Origin: Rhynchopus euleeides
Lineage: Eukaryota > Euglenozoa > Diplonemea > Diplonemida > Diplonemidae
Assembly: GCA_963210315.1 (NCBI GenBank)
Contig: OY723256.1
Coordinates: 1,612,001-1,676,000, forward strand
DNA length: 64,000 bases
Reading direction: 5' to 3'
Under the pieces are notes generated by a model. That model was not told the origin of the DNA and made no database searches. It saw nothing but the letters and a program-made list of their open reading frames with translations. How positions within the stretch are numbered: position 1 is the first letter of the stretch; every line of letters starts with the position of its first letter. Positions 33,175 to 42,932 of the stretch are shown here, in pieces. Both the position numbers and the translations under genes were made by a program.

Positions 33175-34447
33175 GGCTCTGCCCCCCAGACCCCCCAGCT
33201 AGCGTGTGCCCATGGCCACCCACCAGCCACGGCACCAAAAAGGTGGCCAATCGTCGACACTTTGACGCACAGTAAATGGCCCCCAGTGACTCAAAAAAAT
33301 TTGAGTAGGGTCACCGTGAACAGGGTTTGATCCGTTGATGCCAAAAACGACCCTCTCGTGTGGTAGAACGACGCTGTGCCACCCCCATTTTAGAGGGGGA
33401 AAACAGGGGTTTTTTACGATTGAGAATCTGAAAATCTGCCGAAAACCCCATGATTTAAAGACATCCCTGGTACTCTTGTTGCATCTTCTTCCCCTGAGGT
33501 TTGAGGGATTGGGTGTTGGGGTGGGTGAATACTGCCGGTTTATTCCTGCCGCTTGCTCGCTCTTTTATGTTCTTGCGTGGGGGTTCTTTATCCGACAAAA
33601 AGGGATTTTCGTGGAGGTGGGGGGGAGGGTGGGGGGGGCACATCACACATCTCAACCCAGCACTGCACACCCTCGCGCGCACCACACACTCGGCCCGTCT
33701 TTCGTGGATGACCCCGCTGGGTTCGTGGCGGTGGGCAAGGTACAAAGGGGGGGGGGTGAGGGTTGTGGTAGTTTCTTTGCACCGAATCCTCCCCCCCCTC
33801 TCTCTCCCCCCCCCCCCTTTCCCCGAAAGCTTCGTAATTTCTCCGGGCGTGTTTTCTTTTACTCGACTATTCCTGGAATTTGCCTCTGAATCCCTCTTTT
33901 ATGGGGACATTTCGCTTCTTCTTGCCAGTGCTGCTCCAGGATCATCTCATGCTCTACGTGAACGGCGCACGCCGCGGTGACATTTTTTTCCTTCCAGATT
34001 ATTTTTTTGCCCGGTGTGCTGAGTTGCCCGTCGCAGAGCAGTGGTGACAACACGATCCTGATGAACGAAACTTCTTTTCAAGAAATGCCGGTATACAACG
34101 GCATACATTTTTTCAGAGAAACTGCAAAATATTTTTTATCTTACTCTGGTGCCCCTGATTTACCCCTTTTTCACTACGCACAAACTACGCAATCTGGGGG
34201 GGGGGTCTCGCTTTTTGGTCCCCCCCCAGTTTTTTTGGTCCCCCTTTCTGTGTGGCTACTGAGACAGGACTGGAGGCACTGCGCTGACCGAGCAAAAAAT
34301 TATTGCCAGAACTCACTATACACCGTACGAAAGAACGCACGACATGTGGGGCGGGACTCCAGAAACACCTGGGCAAGGTTGCCCCATGCCCAGAAACACC
34401 TGAGAAGGAAGTGAGTTCCAGGAGCCGCGTAGAACACCCTCGAGATT

Positions 34448-34765
34448 GTGAATGATGATACGATCACAGCCTTCAGGGCGCTGCGAGGTGCCACCCTGAA
34501 GGTGGCCCTTGACATCAAGGAGAGCGTCGGCCGAGGGGTCGACGAAAAGCTGAAGAAGGCGCTACTGGCACTGGATCCCGCGGGGTATACGGAGGTCACC
34601 GCCACACAGGCAACCTCCGCTGACAACGTCCAGGAGACGTTATCCGAGGGGATCACAACGGCACTAGAGATCTGTGTCACGGGATCCAGGCGCCCACTCT
34701 CCCTCGACGGTCTGGGGATTGTTGTTGGGTATGGTGTCGTTTCCTGCAGCTGCAAAAAAGCGTAG
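34448..34765 (+). CDS. Short protein-like ORF, possible gene fragment
   Basis: 105 codons, composition of a real protein with alternating helices (DDTITAFRALRGATLKVALD, ESVGRGVDEKLKKALLALD, AGYTEVTATQATSADNVQE). The frame is also open for a short distance upstream of the ATG. It stands alone in a repeat-rich region. No family recognised; it may be an exon or a remnant of a mobile element. Confidence 0.35.
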   Translation: MNDDTITAFRALRGATLKVALDIKESVGRGVDEKLKKALLALDPAGYTEVTATQATSADNVQETLSEGITTALEICVTGSRRPLSLDGLGIVVGYGVVSCSCKKA

Positions 34766-34845
34766 CAACTGTGCTTCCTTCTTCCTTAATGATGCGTTGA
34801 CGCTTCCACCCGGAGGAGCTGAAGCAGGCACCGCTTAATGATGCG

Positions 34846-35052
34846 TTGATGCTTCCACCCGACGAGCTGAAGCAGGCACCGCGCCAAAGGGCACCCCCAA
34901 AGAGACCTGCAAAGACTGCGTCGAAACCCGCACCGAAGGCTGCCAGCGCTGCAGCACCTGAAGAACCTGCAGCACCTGCAGCACCTGAAGCGCCTGCACC
35001 CTCACTGACCCCGGAACAGCAAGAACTCCTTGAGTTTGGGGTCCCGGCATAG
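34846..35052 (+). CDS. Short Ala/Pro-rich ORF, possible gene fragment
   Basis: 68 codons: a start with PPDELKQAP, a basic stretch (RQRAPPKRPAKTASKPAPKA), an Ala/Pro/Glu run and the C-terminus LTPEQQELLEFGVPA. The sequence just upstream duplicates its first 49 bp in tandem (EELKQAP/DELKQAP). It may belong with the ORF at 34448. No function can be given. Confidence 0.3.
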   Translation: MMLPPDELKQAPRQRAPPKRPAKTASKPAPKAASAAAPEEPAAPAAPEAPAPSLTPEQQELLEFGVPA

Positions 35053-35473
35053 AGACAGAGAATGGCTGAGTAAATCAAAAAAATGAGACCCCCCCCCCCC
35101 CCCTTTTCACTACGCACAAACTACGCAATATGGGGTCGTCAGGGGCACCAAAGGAGTACACCAAAATTTTCGTTACTCCTATTAATCTCCTACACCCCCA
35201 CTTTTTTCTACTCCTCCCCTACTTTTTTCTACTCCTCCCCCACTTTTTTGACTGTAAAAAAAAATTCGTCTCCGGGATTTTTTTTGAGAGGGTGCAGGAA
35301 ACATATTTTCCACTCAGAGGCACACCCTGGGACCCACTACCCCCCATCCAGGCCAAATAGCACCTAGTTACCACTACTGCCTATAAAGTGATTTTCACTG
35401 TTTTTTTCGACTGGGGGGTATTCTCGACCCGGGCGGAGTAACTCAAATTGTGGTGTTGTAAGATAAAATCACG

Positions 35474-35600
35474 AATTACACTCCACAGTAGCCATTTTTG
35501 TACTCTCGTATGGGTTTTTTTGCACTCGTCGCCTTCGGCGACTCGTGCAAAAAAATCCCAAACTCGAGTAAAAAAATGGCTACTTTAGTGTCGTGTAATT
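35474..35600. repeat. Inverted-repeat (hairpin) element with TTCG loop
   Basis: Arms of about 60 bp, from AATTACACTCCACAGTAGCC on the left to GGCTACTTTAGTGTCGTGTA (ending AATT) on the right, with mismatches in the outer part. The core TTTTTTTGCACTCGTCGCC / GGCGACTCGTGCAAAAAAA closes on TTCG and is almost perfectly paired. Confidence 0.7.
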
Positions 35601-35619
35601 AATAACTATTTAACCCTTT

Positions 35620-36443
35620 AACCCTTTCGAGACGGGGGGGGTACGATTTAAAATGCCCAAAATTCGGGTTTCTGACCACTTTCCCCAGGAAATATTTTTC
35701 TACTCCACCAAAATCAGAATTTCTTTTTATGGTGAATTGCGTTGTTTCAGAACAGTCCGATAATCACATTTTTTCTCCCCAAAAAATATTTTTTCATTCT
35801 TCCACAGCGGCTGCCAAAGTGACCCCAAATCGAGCAGGCCAAACCGGTTCCTCCAGTGGTACCCCAAACCCGACACCCGGGGCACCCCAAATCACGGAAA
35901 TTTTGGTGTTTTTGGATCGCCCTGGCCCGGCAGTTCCCACGGCGGCCCGATTTTGTGAAAAAAACGGGGTAAAATTTTTTCGGGGTTTTTGCCGGTGACC
36001 GACATATAGGGAAAATCCGGGGGAAAATGGTGGGCAAAAATTGGTGTGGTGAGTAATGACACTTCCACGAAGAATTTTTCAGGATTTTTTTTGTCGTGAA
36101 ACGCGCTTTTACGGCCATTTTCGTTTTTTTTTTCACCATAAAAAAAAATCTTGAAAAATTCTTAGTGGAAAGCACTTTACTCCAGGAGGTAAAATATGTC
36201 GAAAAATCTCGAAAAATCCCAGTTTTTCGATTTTCCCAAATTTTTCCGGGTTTCGCATTCGTGACGAAGTTGTGCCCACTGCGGTATCCCGTTGGTTCAC
36301 CGCGTTTCCTGGAAAGAACTTCAACAGGGGAGTTCACCATAAAAAAATCGGTCAAAAATTCGGAGTAGAAAGCCCCTGGTTGCCAGTCCCCAAAAAATCC
36401 TACTTAACTACTTACCTAGTAAGTAGTTAGTCTCGAAAGGGTT
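35620..36443. repeat. AT-rich element with short terminal inverted repeats
   Basis: AACCCTTTCGAGAC at 35620-35633 is the exact complement of GTCTCGAAAGGGTT at 36430-36443. Inside, the sequence is AT-rich with repeated TTCACCATAAAAAAA and TTGAAAAATTC motifs, and next to the right end is a 25-bp palindrome (36405-36429, TAACTACTTAC CTA GTAAGTAGTTA). No coding capacity is evident. A related AT-rich fragment lies at about 43345-43586 and ends CTTAAAGGGTTAA. Confidence 0.5.
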
Positions 36444-36539
36444 AAACACCAGGGGGGGTCGACTTTATTTTCCGTTTTTGCGACCTTTTCTCATTGAGCC
36501 CGAAGCCGCAACCCCGCATTTTTTTCATCCGAAAAGTAG

Positions 36540-37083
36540 GTAATCGGGTGTATTTTGACTCGCGGAATCCACCATCGCAAGAAATTTTGAAAAATAATGC
36601 GAAGAAAAATCCTGAAATGGGACTCCTTTACGCACCCCCAAAAGGCCTATTTTCACCCCAAAATTGGGGGTTGATGAGTTTCTCCTGAAAAAATCCGAGG
36701 CGGTGGCATGAAATGGCGGAACCAGGGGCAATCTGGGACAGAATCAGCCCAGCGGAATCCGAGATACAAAAAAAATCTCAATTTGATGGAGTAGAACACC
36801 CCTGGGTGCCAGCCCGCAATGGCAGGTCCCGTTGTGCCGACCTGCTCAACCACCCTCAAGGGGGTATCTGACGTGTGGAGCGGATTGAGGACCGGTCATC
36901 CGTTTTTTCCAGATCAGCCTCAGTACCCTGGGGGAATTTTGAACAGCGGAATCCACGATCGCAAGAGATTCTGAAAAATATTGAACAGAAAATTCCTGAA
37001 ATGGGGCTCCTTTGCGCGCGTCCTCAAAAATGCCCAAATCCCCCTGGAAATCGGGGAGCCGTCTGATATTCCCTGAAAAATGC
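36540..37083. repeat. Degenerate tandem repeat, about 390-bp period
   Basis: GCGGAATCCACCATCGCAAG (about 36560) and GCGGAATCCACGATCGCAAG (about 36945) start two copies that continue through CCTGAAATGGGACTCCTTTA / CCTGAAATGGGGCTCCTTTG and decay afterwards. The second copy ends exactly where the 18S rRNA fragment begins. Confidence 0.6.
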
Positions 37084-37433
37084 TGCCAAGGATTAAGCCA
37101 TGCAAGTCTCAGAGTAAATGGATTAACAGTGGATCTGCAAACGGCTCATTAAATCAGCTACAATCCACGCGGGAAAGGTGCCTTTGGCGTCCAGTGGGAT
37201 AACAATGGTAACTCCATTGCTAATACCTGTCCGAAAAATCCCACTCAGATTCCACTCAATGGGGGAAACCCTATTGGGCTGAAGGGGATGCAGTTGACCG
37301 AAACGAAAACCAACGCTAGCAATAGCAGTGGTTCTTTGGATGAAACAGGCCAACCGAGCGATAGCACACAGACTTGATCTGGTGCAAGCCCGCAGGAGTA
37401 TCTGCCCTATCAGCTTTTGACGGTAGTGTAGTG
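37084..37433 (+). rRNA. 5' fragment of 18S (SSU) rRNA
   Basis: About 350 bp matching the 5' domain of eukaryotic SSU rRNA: AAGGATTAAGCCATGCAAGT, then CGGCTCATTAAATCAGC, GGGATAACAATGGTAACTCC followed by GCTAATACCTGTCC, and CTATCAGCTTTTGACGGTAG before the break at GTGTAGTG. The usual first 30-40 bases are missing and nothing downstream continues the molecule, so it is a truncated copy and not a working rRNA gene. Several differences from universal positions are seen, for example TGTCCG where GTGC or ATGC is usual. It is joined on the left to an AT-rich tandem repeat and on the right to R1. The sequence could help place the organism. Confidence 0.88.
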
Positions 37434-37864
37434 TGCAACAAATCGCAAAAAATCACAACAAATCACAACAAATCGTCAGCTGATTGAGGGTGTGATATGA
37501 GGGTTCTATCCAACAAGGATATCAAGGCGGCACTTTCAAAGTCCTGCCAAGGACAGCGCCACGTGGGTGTGTGCTTCTGATATATGTTATGTCATCATGT
37601 GAACCCTCCCCAGCGTGTGCCAACATCCCTGACACGCTCACGAAAAGCATGACACGGAGAAAACAGGTGCCGAAACAACCTGCCGAGCACACGGGTAGTG
37701 CCACGTTGATCCACGCAGCGATCTCCCATGACAGGAAGCCTTGTCGCCACGGCAGAGTCGCCGCAGACTGTGGGAGAGGTGTCGCCAGTCACCTTGAGGT
37801 TGCAGTGTGTCATCAGGCTAAGACCCGTGCCCTCTTCACCTCCCCTGTTAGGTTGCTCCCATAA
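37434..37864 (-). repeat. Interspersed repeat R1, copy A
   Basis: Reverse orientation relative to copies 0 and C. The left end GCAACAAATCGCAAAAAATC is directly joined to the 18S fragment. The body matches the complement of 38311-38700 almost completely (ATGGGAGCAACCTAACAGGG at its far end). Confidence 0.85.
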
Positions 37865-38117
37865 TCACAACAAATCACACCCGATCGTCAGCTGATTGAG
37901 GGTGTGATATGAGGGTTCTATCCAACAAAGATATCAAGGCGGCACTTTCAAAGTCCTGCCAAGGACAGCGCCACGTGGGTGTGTGCTTCTGATATATGTT
38001 ATGTCATCATGTGAACCCTCCCCAGCGTGTGCCAACATCCCTGACACGCTCACGAAAAGCATGACACGGAGAAAACAGGTGCCGAAACAACCTGCCGAGC
38101 ACACGGGTGGTGCCACA
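37865..38117 (-). repeat. Interspersed repeat R1, copy B (truncated)
   Basis: Same orientation as copy A and directly behind it, beginning ATCACAACAAATCACACCCG. It has GATCGTCAGCTGATTGAGGG and the shared body but stops at GGTGGTGCCAC, about 150 bp short of copy A. Confidence 0.85.
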
Positions 38118-38310
38118 CAACAGATCACAACAAATCACAAGGCAAATGTTGTGATTTGTTGTCCTGGGCAAGACGTTAAACTACCTGGGAGGGCTTCCCC
38201 AGACCATGACGGGTGCTTGCACCAGGAGTTTGAAACAGCCACTCATGCCTTGCGATGCTCAAGTGCCTGCTGGACCCCTATGTCCTTCAGGCCCCAAAGC
38301 AGGCAACGAT
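38118..38310. other. Spacer between inverted R1 copies
   Basis: Starts with reiterated termini in both orientations (CAGATCACAACAAATCACAA, then TTGTGATTTGTTGT), so an inverted junction of R1 ends is visible. The rest, 38165-38310, is seen nowhere else in the window. Confidence 0.5.
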
Positions 38311-38700
38311 ATGGGAGCAACCTAACAGGGGAGGTGAAGAGGGCACGGGTCTTAGCCTGATGACACACTGCAACCTCAAGGTGACTGGCGACACCTCTCC
38401 CACAGTCTGCGGCGACTCTGCCGTGGCGACAAGGCTTCCTGTCATGGGAGATCGCTGCGTGGATCAACGTGGCACCACCCGTGTGCTCGGCAGGTTGTTT
38501 CGGCACCTGTTTTCTCCGTGTCATGCTTTTCGTGAGCGTGTCAGGGATGTTGGCACACGCTGGGGAGGGTTCACATGATGACATAACATATATCAGAAGC
38601 ACACACCCACGTGGCGCTGTCCTTGGCAGGACTTTGAAAGTGCCGCCTTGATATCCTTGTTGGATAGAACCCTCATATCACACCCTCAATCAGCTGACGA
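38311..38700 (+). repeat. Interspersed repeat R1, copy C
   Basis: Full-length body in + orientation, an inverted copy of A across a gap of about 450 bp. It ends CAGCTGACGATTTGTTG and runs straight into the Gln-rich 5' end of the retrotransposon ORF1. Confidence 0.85.
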
Positions 38701-38831
38701 TTTGTTGTTGAGCAGCATCAACAACATCAGCAGAAGCCGCAACCGCAACAACAGCAGCAGCAGCAGAGGCAGAAGCAGCAACATCAGCAGAAGCCGCAGA
38801 AGCAGCAGCAGAAACCGCAGCCGCAACAACA

Positions 38832-38863
<32 letters not shown>

Positions 38864-40584
38864 CGCAGCAGAAGCCGCAGCAGCAGCAGCCCGCGCCGAA
38901 GACGCAGTCGGCGAAGGGGAAGGCGCCGAAGCAGCCCAAGGCGGGCGCTTGGACGGAGGTCGTCCAGAAGCCGCGCCAGCCCCCGCAGGTGCTGGAACAG
39001 GACTGGGGTATGCCGGTCCTGACGGGTGACACGGGGTTCGGCTCCGTGAAGATGGGGCTCAAGGTGACCCTGTCGGCGCGGGAGGCGGAGCTCGCCTGTG
39101 GCGAGATGCGGGACGCGGCGGAGGAGGTGGAGGGTGCCGTCGGGTACGCCGTCCTCTCCACGAGCCCCTTTACGGGAGGCGAGGAGCGGCTGGTGCGGCT
39201 CGTGGGAGGAGGGATCCGCCCCTTCTACGTGTGCAAGATTGGCGCGGTCGGACACACCCAACCGGGGAAGGTGGCGCACGCTGCGCGTCAGGAGCAAGCG
39301 CCCGCCCCAGCCACGCAGGTGCTCACCTTCACGGTGGTGAAGCGGCACACATCCGACGGCGTGTGGGACTGCTTGGTAGAGCACCCCCTCCTGGGGATGC
39401 AAAAGGTGTGCAGGCGCGCTGTGCGGACGGCGTGCGCGGAGCTGGGGGTGGACTCCCACCACATGTGGATGCTGCGCTCCCAGCCGGGGCGCCGCGACAT
39501 CCAGGTGCGTGTGCCCACCTCGGCGGTTGAGCGCCTGCTGAGGAGCTCCGGCAAGGACGGGTGCTTCTGGAGGGCGTTGACCTTCCGTGAAGGGGGGGAG
39601 TCTCACCTCGTGGTGAAGCTGCGCTCGGAGGTGACGCGCCAGGAGGCGATGCAGGCGGTGCAGCGGGCTGGAGAGCTGGCCCTTGGCCTTGCTGTGGGAA
39701 CGCGCGCGCTGTTTGTCCGTGCGGCGCGGAAAGACGCTGTGGAGGAGCTGCGCGCGAAGCTCGGAGATGCTGCTGAGGAGAAGCAGGTCGCCGTGCCGCG
39801 CTACGTGGTGCAGGGTGCGAAGCCACGGGAGCATGCGGCTGAGGTGGAGGCGGAGCTGCAGCGCGCTGGGTGGCCGGCAGTCGTCAAGTCGTCCTTCGTG
39901 GCGAAGGGTGGCTTGACCTGCATCGTGGCGGCGGACCAGCCGCCCACCTTCAACGCCCTATCGAGAGAGGGGCAGAACACGCTGTGGGTGCGGCTGGCAG
40001 AGCGGGGGGACACACGCCGTAACCCCGCCAAGTGTTTCGTTCCGGAGAAGGGTGCGCGGCGAGACGGCAGGATCCGCCTCCCCCCGCGCCCAGACCTCTC
40101 CGATGAGGACTTCCCCCCGCTGGGTGGTGCGGTGCCCTCTACGACAACCTCTGCAGCAAAGACTGATGATGGCCCGACGACTGACCCCGTAGCAGCCGCC
40201 GCAACCGCCGCGGACGAGACAGTTGATCTCGAAGGCATGGATGACGAGGAGGAGGACGTCGACTCCGACATGAGGCGACAGGGGAAGCGCAAGCGGAAGG
40301 ACGACGAGGGGCCTGGCATGATGTCCCAGGCTGCCTCAGCGATGGGCAAGGTGCTGGCGAGCCTCTCTCCGCTGCGGTCGCGCTCGACGCCCTCGACCGG
40401 AGGCGACGGGATGGAGCACGCGCACACCTTCCTGCGACAGGCAGTGGCGCACCCCACCTCCTTCACGTGTGGCCTCTGCAAGAAGCAGCTTGAGGCTGGT
40501 AGAAAGCGCCGCACCTGCCTGGAGCCGAACTGCACACTGCACGCCTGTGCCGCGTGCACAAAGAACTCCCTGGTGGACCAGTGA
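38698..40584 (+). pseudogene. Retrotransposon ORF1 protein (nucleic-acid-binding), no start codon
   Basis: The frame is open from just after an in-frame TGA at 38695-38697 to the TGA at 40582-40584; the first in-frame ATG is at about 39007, well inside the protein. Order: a Gln-rich stretch coded by CAG/CAA repeats (38710-38890), a basic Lys/Pro segment, AGAWTEVVQKP (typical of ORF1 proteins), a long region with several alpha-beta segments that may be RRM-like, an acidic Asp/Glu segment with a KRKRK stretch near 40285, and a C-terminal Cys/His finger (CGLC-x12-C-x4-C-x2-H-x-C-x2-C, 40467-40560). The finger suggests nucleic-acid or protein binding. It ends LVDQ at the TGA; the following codons keep the same frame into ORF2. 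Confidence 0.75.
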
Positions 40585-40620
40585 CTCCGCACGCCACGCT
40601 CAGTGGCAGACGCCGCGCGT

Positions 40621-42932
40621 ATGTCTCTGCTTCTGAGTGGGGATATTGAGACGAACCCAGGTCCCACGAACAACCTGGTCATCGCCTCGCTGAATGTGAC
40701 CTCCCTGGCAGCCCACTGGGATGACGTCCTCGAAGTTCCTGCACATGTCCTCGGCATCCAGGAGACGTGCTGTTCAAGAGCGGAGCAGGAGGCCAACGAC
40801 TGGCAGCTGAAGGGGCACGACGGCAAACCTCCGGAGTGGGCTGCCCTGTGGGGCAAGCCGCGCCCCCCACGCAGATCGAAGCATGCGCCAACCGGCAACG
40901 TCATGAAGGGCTCCAGGGGAGGCGGTGTGGCTACCCTCGTGCGCCAGCCCTGCGTATCGCGAACAGTGCAGGATACGTGTTTGACCGCTGGGTTTGAGGA
41001 CGGTCGGGTGATGCACAGCCTGGTCGCTCTCGGCTCGGGATCGACCTTCCTGCACGTGTTTGTGGTCTACGCCCACACGGGTCCTGATAAGAAGGCTGCC
41101 GCGGCGCGCGAAGCCCTACTGCACGCTGTCCTGTTTGAGGCGCAGGTGCAGATCGGCGATGCCCCAGCGGTGGTGCTGGGTGACCTAAACACGGACGTTG
41201 ACCGCTCACCCACCCTACGCAGGGCGCTGGAAAACTCTTGGGTTGATGCGGCGGTCCTGCAGGCGGCGGAAGACGGTGAGGACCCCAAGCCGACGTACAC
41301 CACCTCGCGATCGTCCTCCCGCATCGACTACGTCCTGCTGAACCATGTCGCGGCGCAGAGCTTCGTCAGCTGCTCCACGTCCCTGGCAGGAGTGCCGAAC
41401 CACTGGCTGGTTAGTGTGACCCTCAATGCCATGGCCTTCACGCAGGAGACCCTACGCTACAAGGTCCCCCGGGAGATACCTGCCCCCCTGCCACCCCCGA
41501 AGCCGGCAGCGGGTACACCGACACCACCTGAACCGCCTGACCTCCCCGACCTCACGCCGTTCTACACGATGTCAGAGGCAGGTGATGTTGAGGGCGCGTG
41601 GCTACATCTGTCGAGCGCGTGTGAAAAGCATCTGCTGACACGGAGTGAGATCGTGGAGTCTGACGCCAAGCCGTACATGGGAAGGGGTCTTGCGCGCGAG
41701 CCGAAGAAGGTGCGTGTGGCTGCGCCGACATGTATCTCAGCAGGCACCGTGGCGACCGGCAAGGAGCTCCGCTACAGTGGGGTGATAAGCCGCCTTGAGC
41801 ACTACGTCCGATCGCGCTCCAGCACACGCGGGGGACAGGGGTCGGTGTCTCAAGAGCTGGTGCGGTGCTGGCGCAATTGCCACAAGGTGCTGAAGGAGCT
41901 CCCCTCGGACGCAGGTGTCACACCTACCATGCTGAACTCCTTGCCTGACGTTGCGACGGTGAAGAAGCTACTGCACCGGGTACGTGCGTCCCTCCAGCGA
42001 CTGAATCGGGAAGCGGCAGCGGCCCGGCGAAAGCGATGGAGGTCCACAGTTGCGAAGATGTTCACATCTGACCGCCGGAGCCTCGTCACGGTCCTGAAGG
42101 GGAGCCCCAAAGAATCTGCAGATACGGTGAAACGTGCAGATGGCTCGCTGACGGCTGAGATGGTCGAGATGGACACAATCCTGCAGCGTGCGTGGGGGCC
42201 TATCCTGCGGATGTACTCCCCAGACAAGCCTGAGCCTGAGCTGGAGCCGTTCATCCAGGAGTTCGGTGACTTGGTGGAGTGCCACCCGATGTGTGTTGCC
42301 GACATCACCGGGGACGACCTGCTGGAGCTGCTGAAGCGCCGCAAGAAGAAGTCTGCGGCGTGCGGGGTGGACGGCTGGCGTATGGATGAGCTGCAACGGC
42401 TGCCGCTGCCTCTGTTGGAAGGGTTTGCCACCTTTTTCAACCTGGTCGAGCGGACAGGGAAATGGCCTCCAGGCCTGATGACGGCCCTGGTCTCCCTCAT
42501 CCCGAAGAGTGAAGACCTATCTCCGACGAACCTCAGGCCGATCACCGTCACCAGCTCGGTGTACCGCCTGTGGGCCTGCCGCCGCCTGCTCGACATCATG
42601 GAATGGCAGGAGTCTTGGGCGCTGGATACGCAGCACGGCTTCCGGCCGAAACACCGCTGTGATGACGTGCTGATGGAGCTGACCACGCTTATCGAGGAAA
42701 CGCTTCTGGATGACACGCAGCAGCTATACCTGCTCGCGCTAGATTTCCAGAAGTGCTTCGACAGGGTCCCGCAGAAGCTCGTCCTAAGGCTGGCGGAAGC
42801 CATGGGCATGGACCAGCGTATCCTGCGTCCCCTCCGCACAATGTACAGAGGGCTGAAGAGGCGCTTCAAGATGCCGCTGGGCGTCGGCAAGAGCTTCGAG
42901 GTGACCAACGGTATCCTGCAGGGGTGCTTGAA
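40621..42932 (+). pseudogene. Retrotransposon ORF2: 2A peptide, APE endonuclease, truncated reverse transcriptase
   Basis: The ATG at 40621 starts MSLLLSGDIETNPGP, a 2A signature, followed by the endonuclease: SLNVTSL, LGIQET (catalytic Glu), VVLGDLNTDVD, SSRIDYVLLN and PNHWLVSVTL (His), so all metal-site motifs of the exonuclease-endonuclease-phosphatase fold are present. After a spacer the reverse transcriptase has SLIPKSEDLSPTNLRPITVT (motif 1/2a), QHGFRPKHRCDD, LLALDFQKCFDRVP (motif A with the first catalytic Asp) and VTNGILQGC (motif B). At about 42932 the similarity stops, so motif C with the other Asp residues is missing. The frame stays open to 43365 in unrelated sequence. Confidence 0.85.
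40642..40665 (+). other. 2A (ribosome-skipping) peptide motif DIETNPGP
   Basis: Codons 8-15 from the ATG read D-I-E-T-N-P-G-P, matching the 2A consensus D-(V/I)-E-x-N-P-G-P, preceded by a Leu-rich LLLSG as in other 2A peptides. The break would fall between Gly14 and Pro15 and release ORF2 protein beginning with Pro. 2A sequences at the N-terminus of non-LTR retrotransposon proteins are known from trypanosome and sea urchin elements. Confidence 0.9.

Larger units (their letters stand above)
27172..34162. other. Gene-poor region with dispersed repeats and simple sequence
   Basis: About 7 kb without a gene I can support. Separate entries cover a 119-bp repeat (27765-27883), a CCCCA microsatellite, a GC hairpin (31773-31832) and a short direct repeat (32997-33174). 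Long G or C runs occur at 27982-28010, 29216-29232, 32236-32248 and 33633-33643, and T-rich runs at 32300-32370. The longest open frames (30411-30875 and 31500-32165) have poor protein-like composition and no recognisable motif. Confidence 0.5.
34163..35129. repeat. Segment bounded by about 30-bp direct repeats and holding two short ORFs
   Basis: The block CTTTTCACTACGCACAAACT, extended to about 27-30 bp, occurs at 34163-34193 and again at 35100-35129. The 900 bp between them contain two protein-like ORFs (34448-34765 and 34846-35052) and a 49-bp tandem duplication (34786-34834 and 34835-34881). Terminal direct repeats suggest a small mobile element or one produced by recombination; no transposase is visible. 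Confidence 0.5.
38698..42932 (+). mobile_element. Non-LTR retrotransposon (APE-endonuclease type), 5' and 3' damaged
   Basis: Two ORFs in the same frame separated by one TGA (40582-40584). ORF1 is a Gln-rich, basic, zinc-finger protein. ORF2 carries a 2A peptide, an apurinic/apyrimidinic-like endonuclease and the start of a reverse transcriptase. The 5' side is fused to repeat R1 without an ATG near the front of ORF1. The 3' side breaks off in the reverse transcriptase just after NGILQGC, before the YADD/FADD catalytic box. No poly-A or 3' UTR can be assigned. Such elements (clades related to CR1, L2, ingi/L1Tc) copy themselves by target-primed reverse transcription; this copy cannot encode a complete reverse transcriptase. 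Confidence 0.88.

Noticed and set aside
37571-38602. ORF of 89-125 codons recurring in all R1 copies (beginning MLLIYVMSSCEPSP)
   Set aside because: Both strands carry conserved ORFs because the copies are nearly identical; no domain, and the ends differ among copies. Treated as repeat, not gene.
40582-40584. TGA between ORF1 and ORF2 as selenocysteine or reassigned codon
   Set aside because: Several host genes in the window end in TGA and no SECIS-like structure was recognised; leaky stop or decay is simpler.
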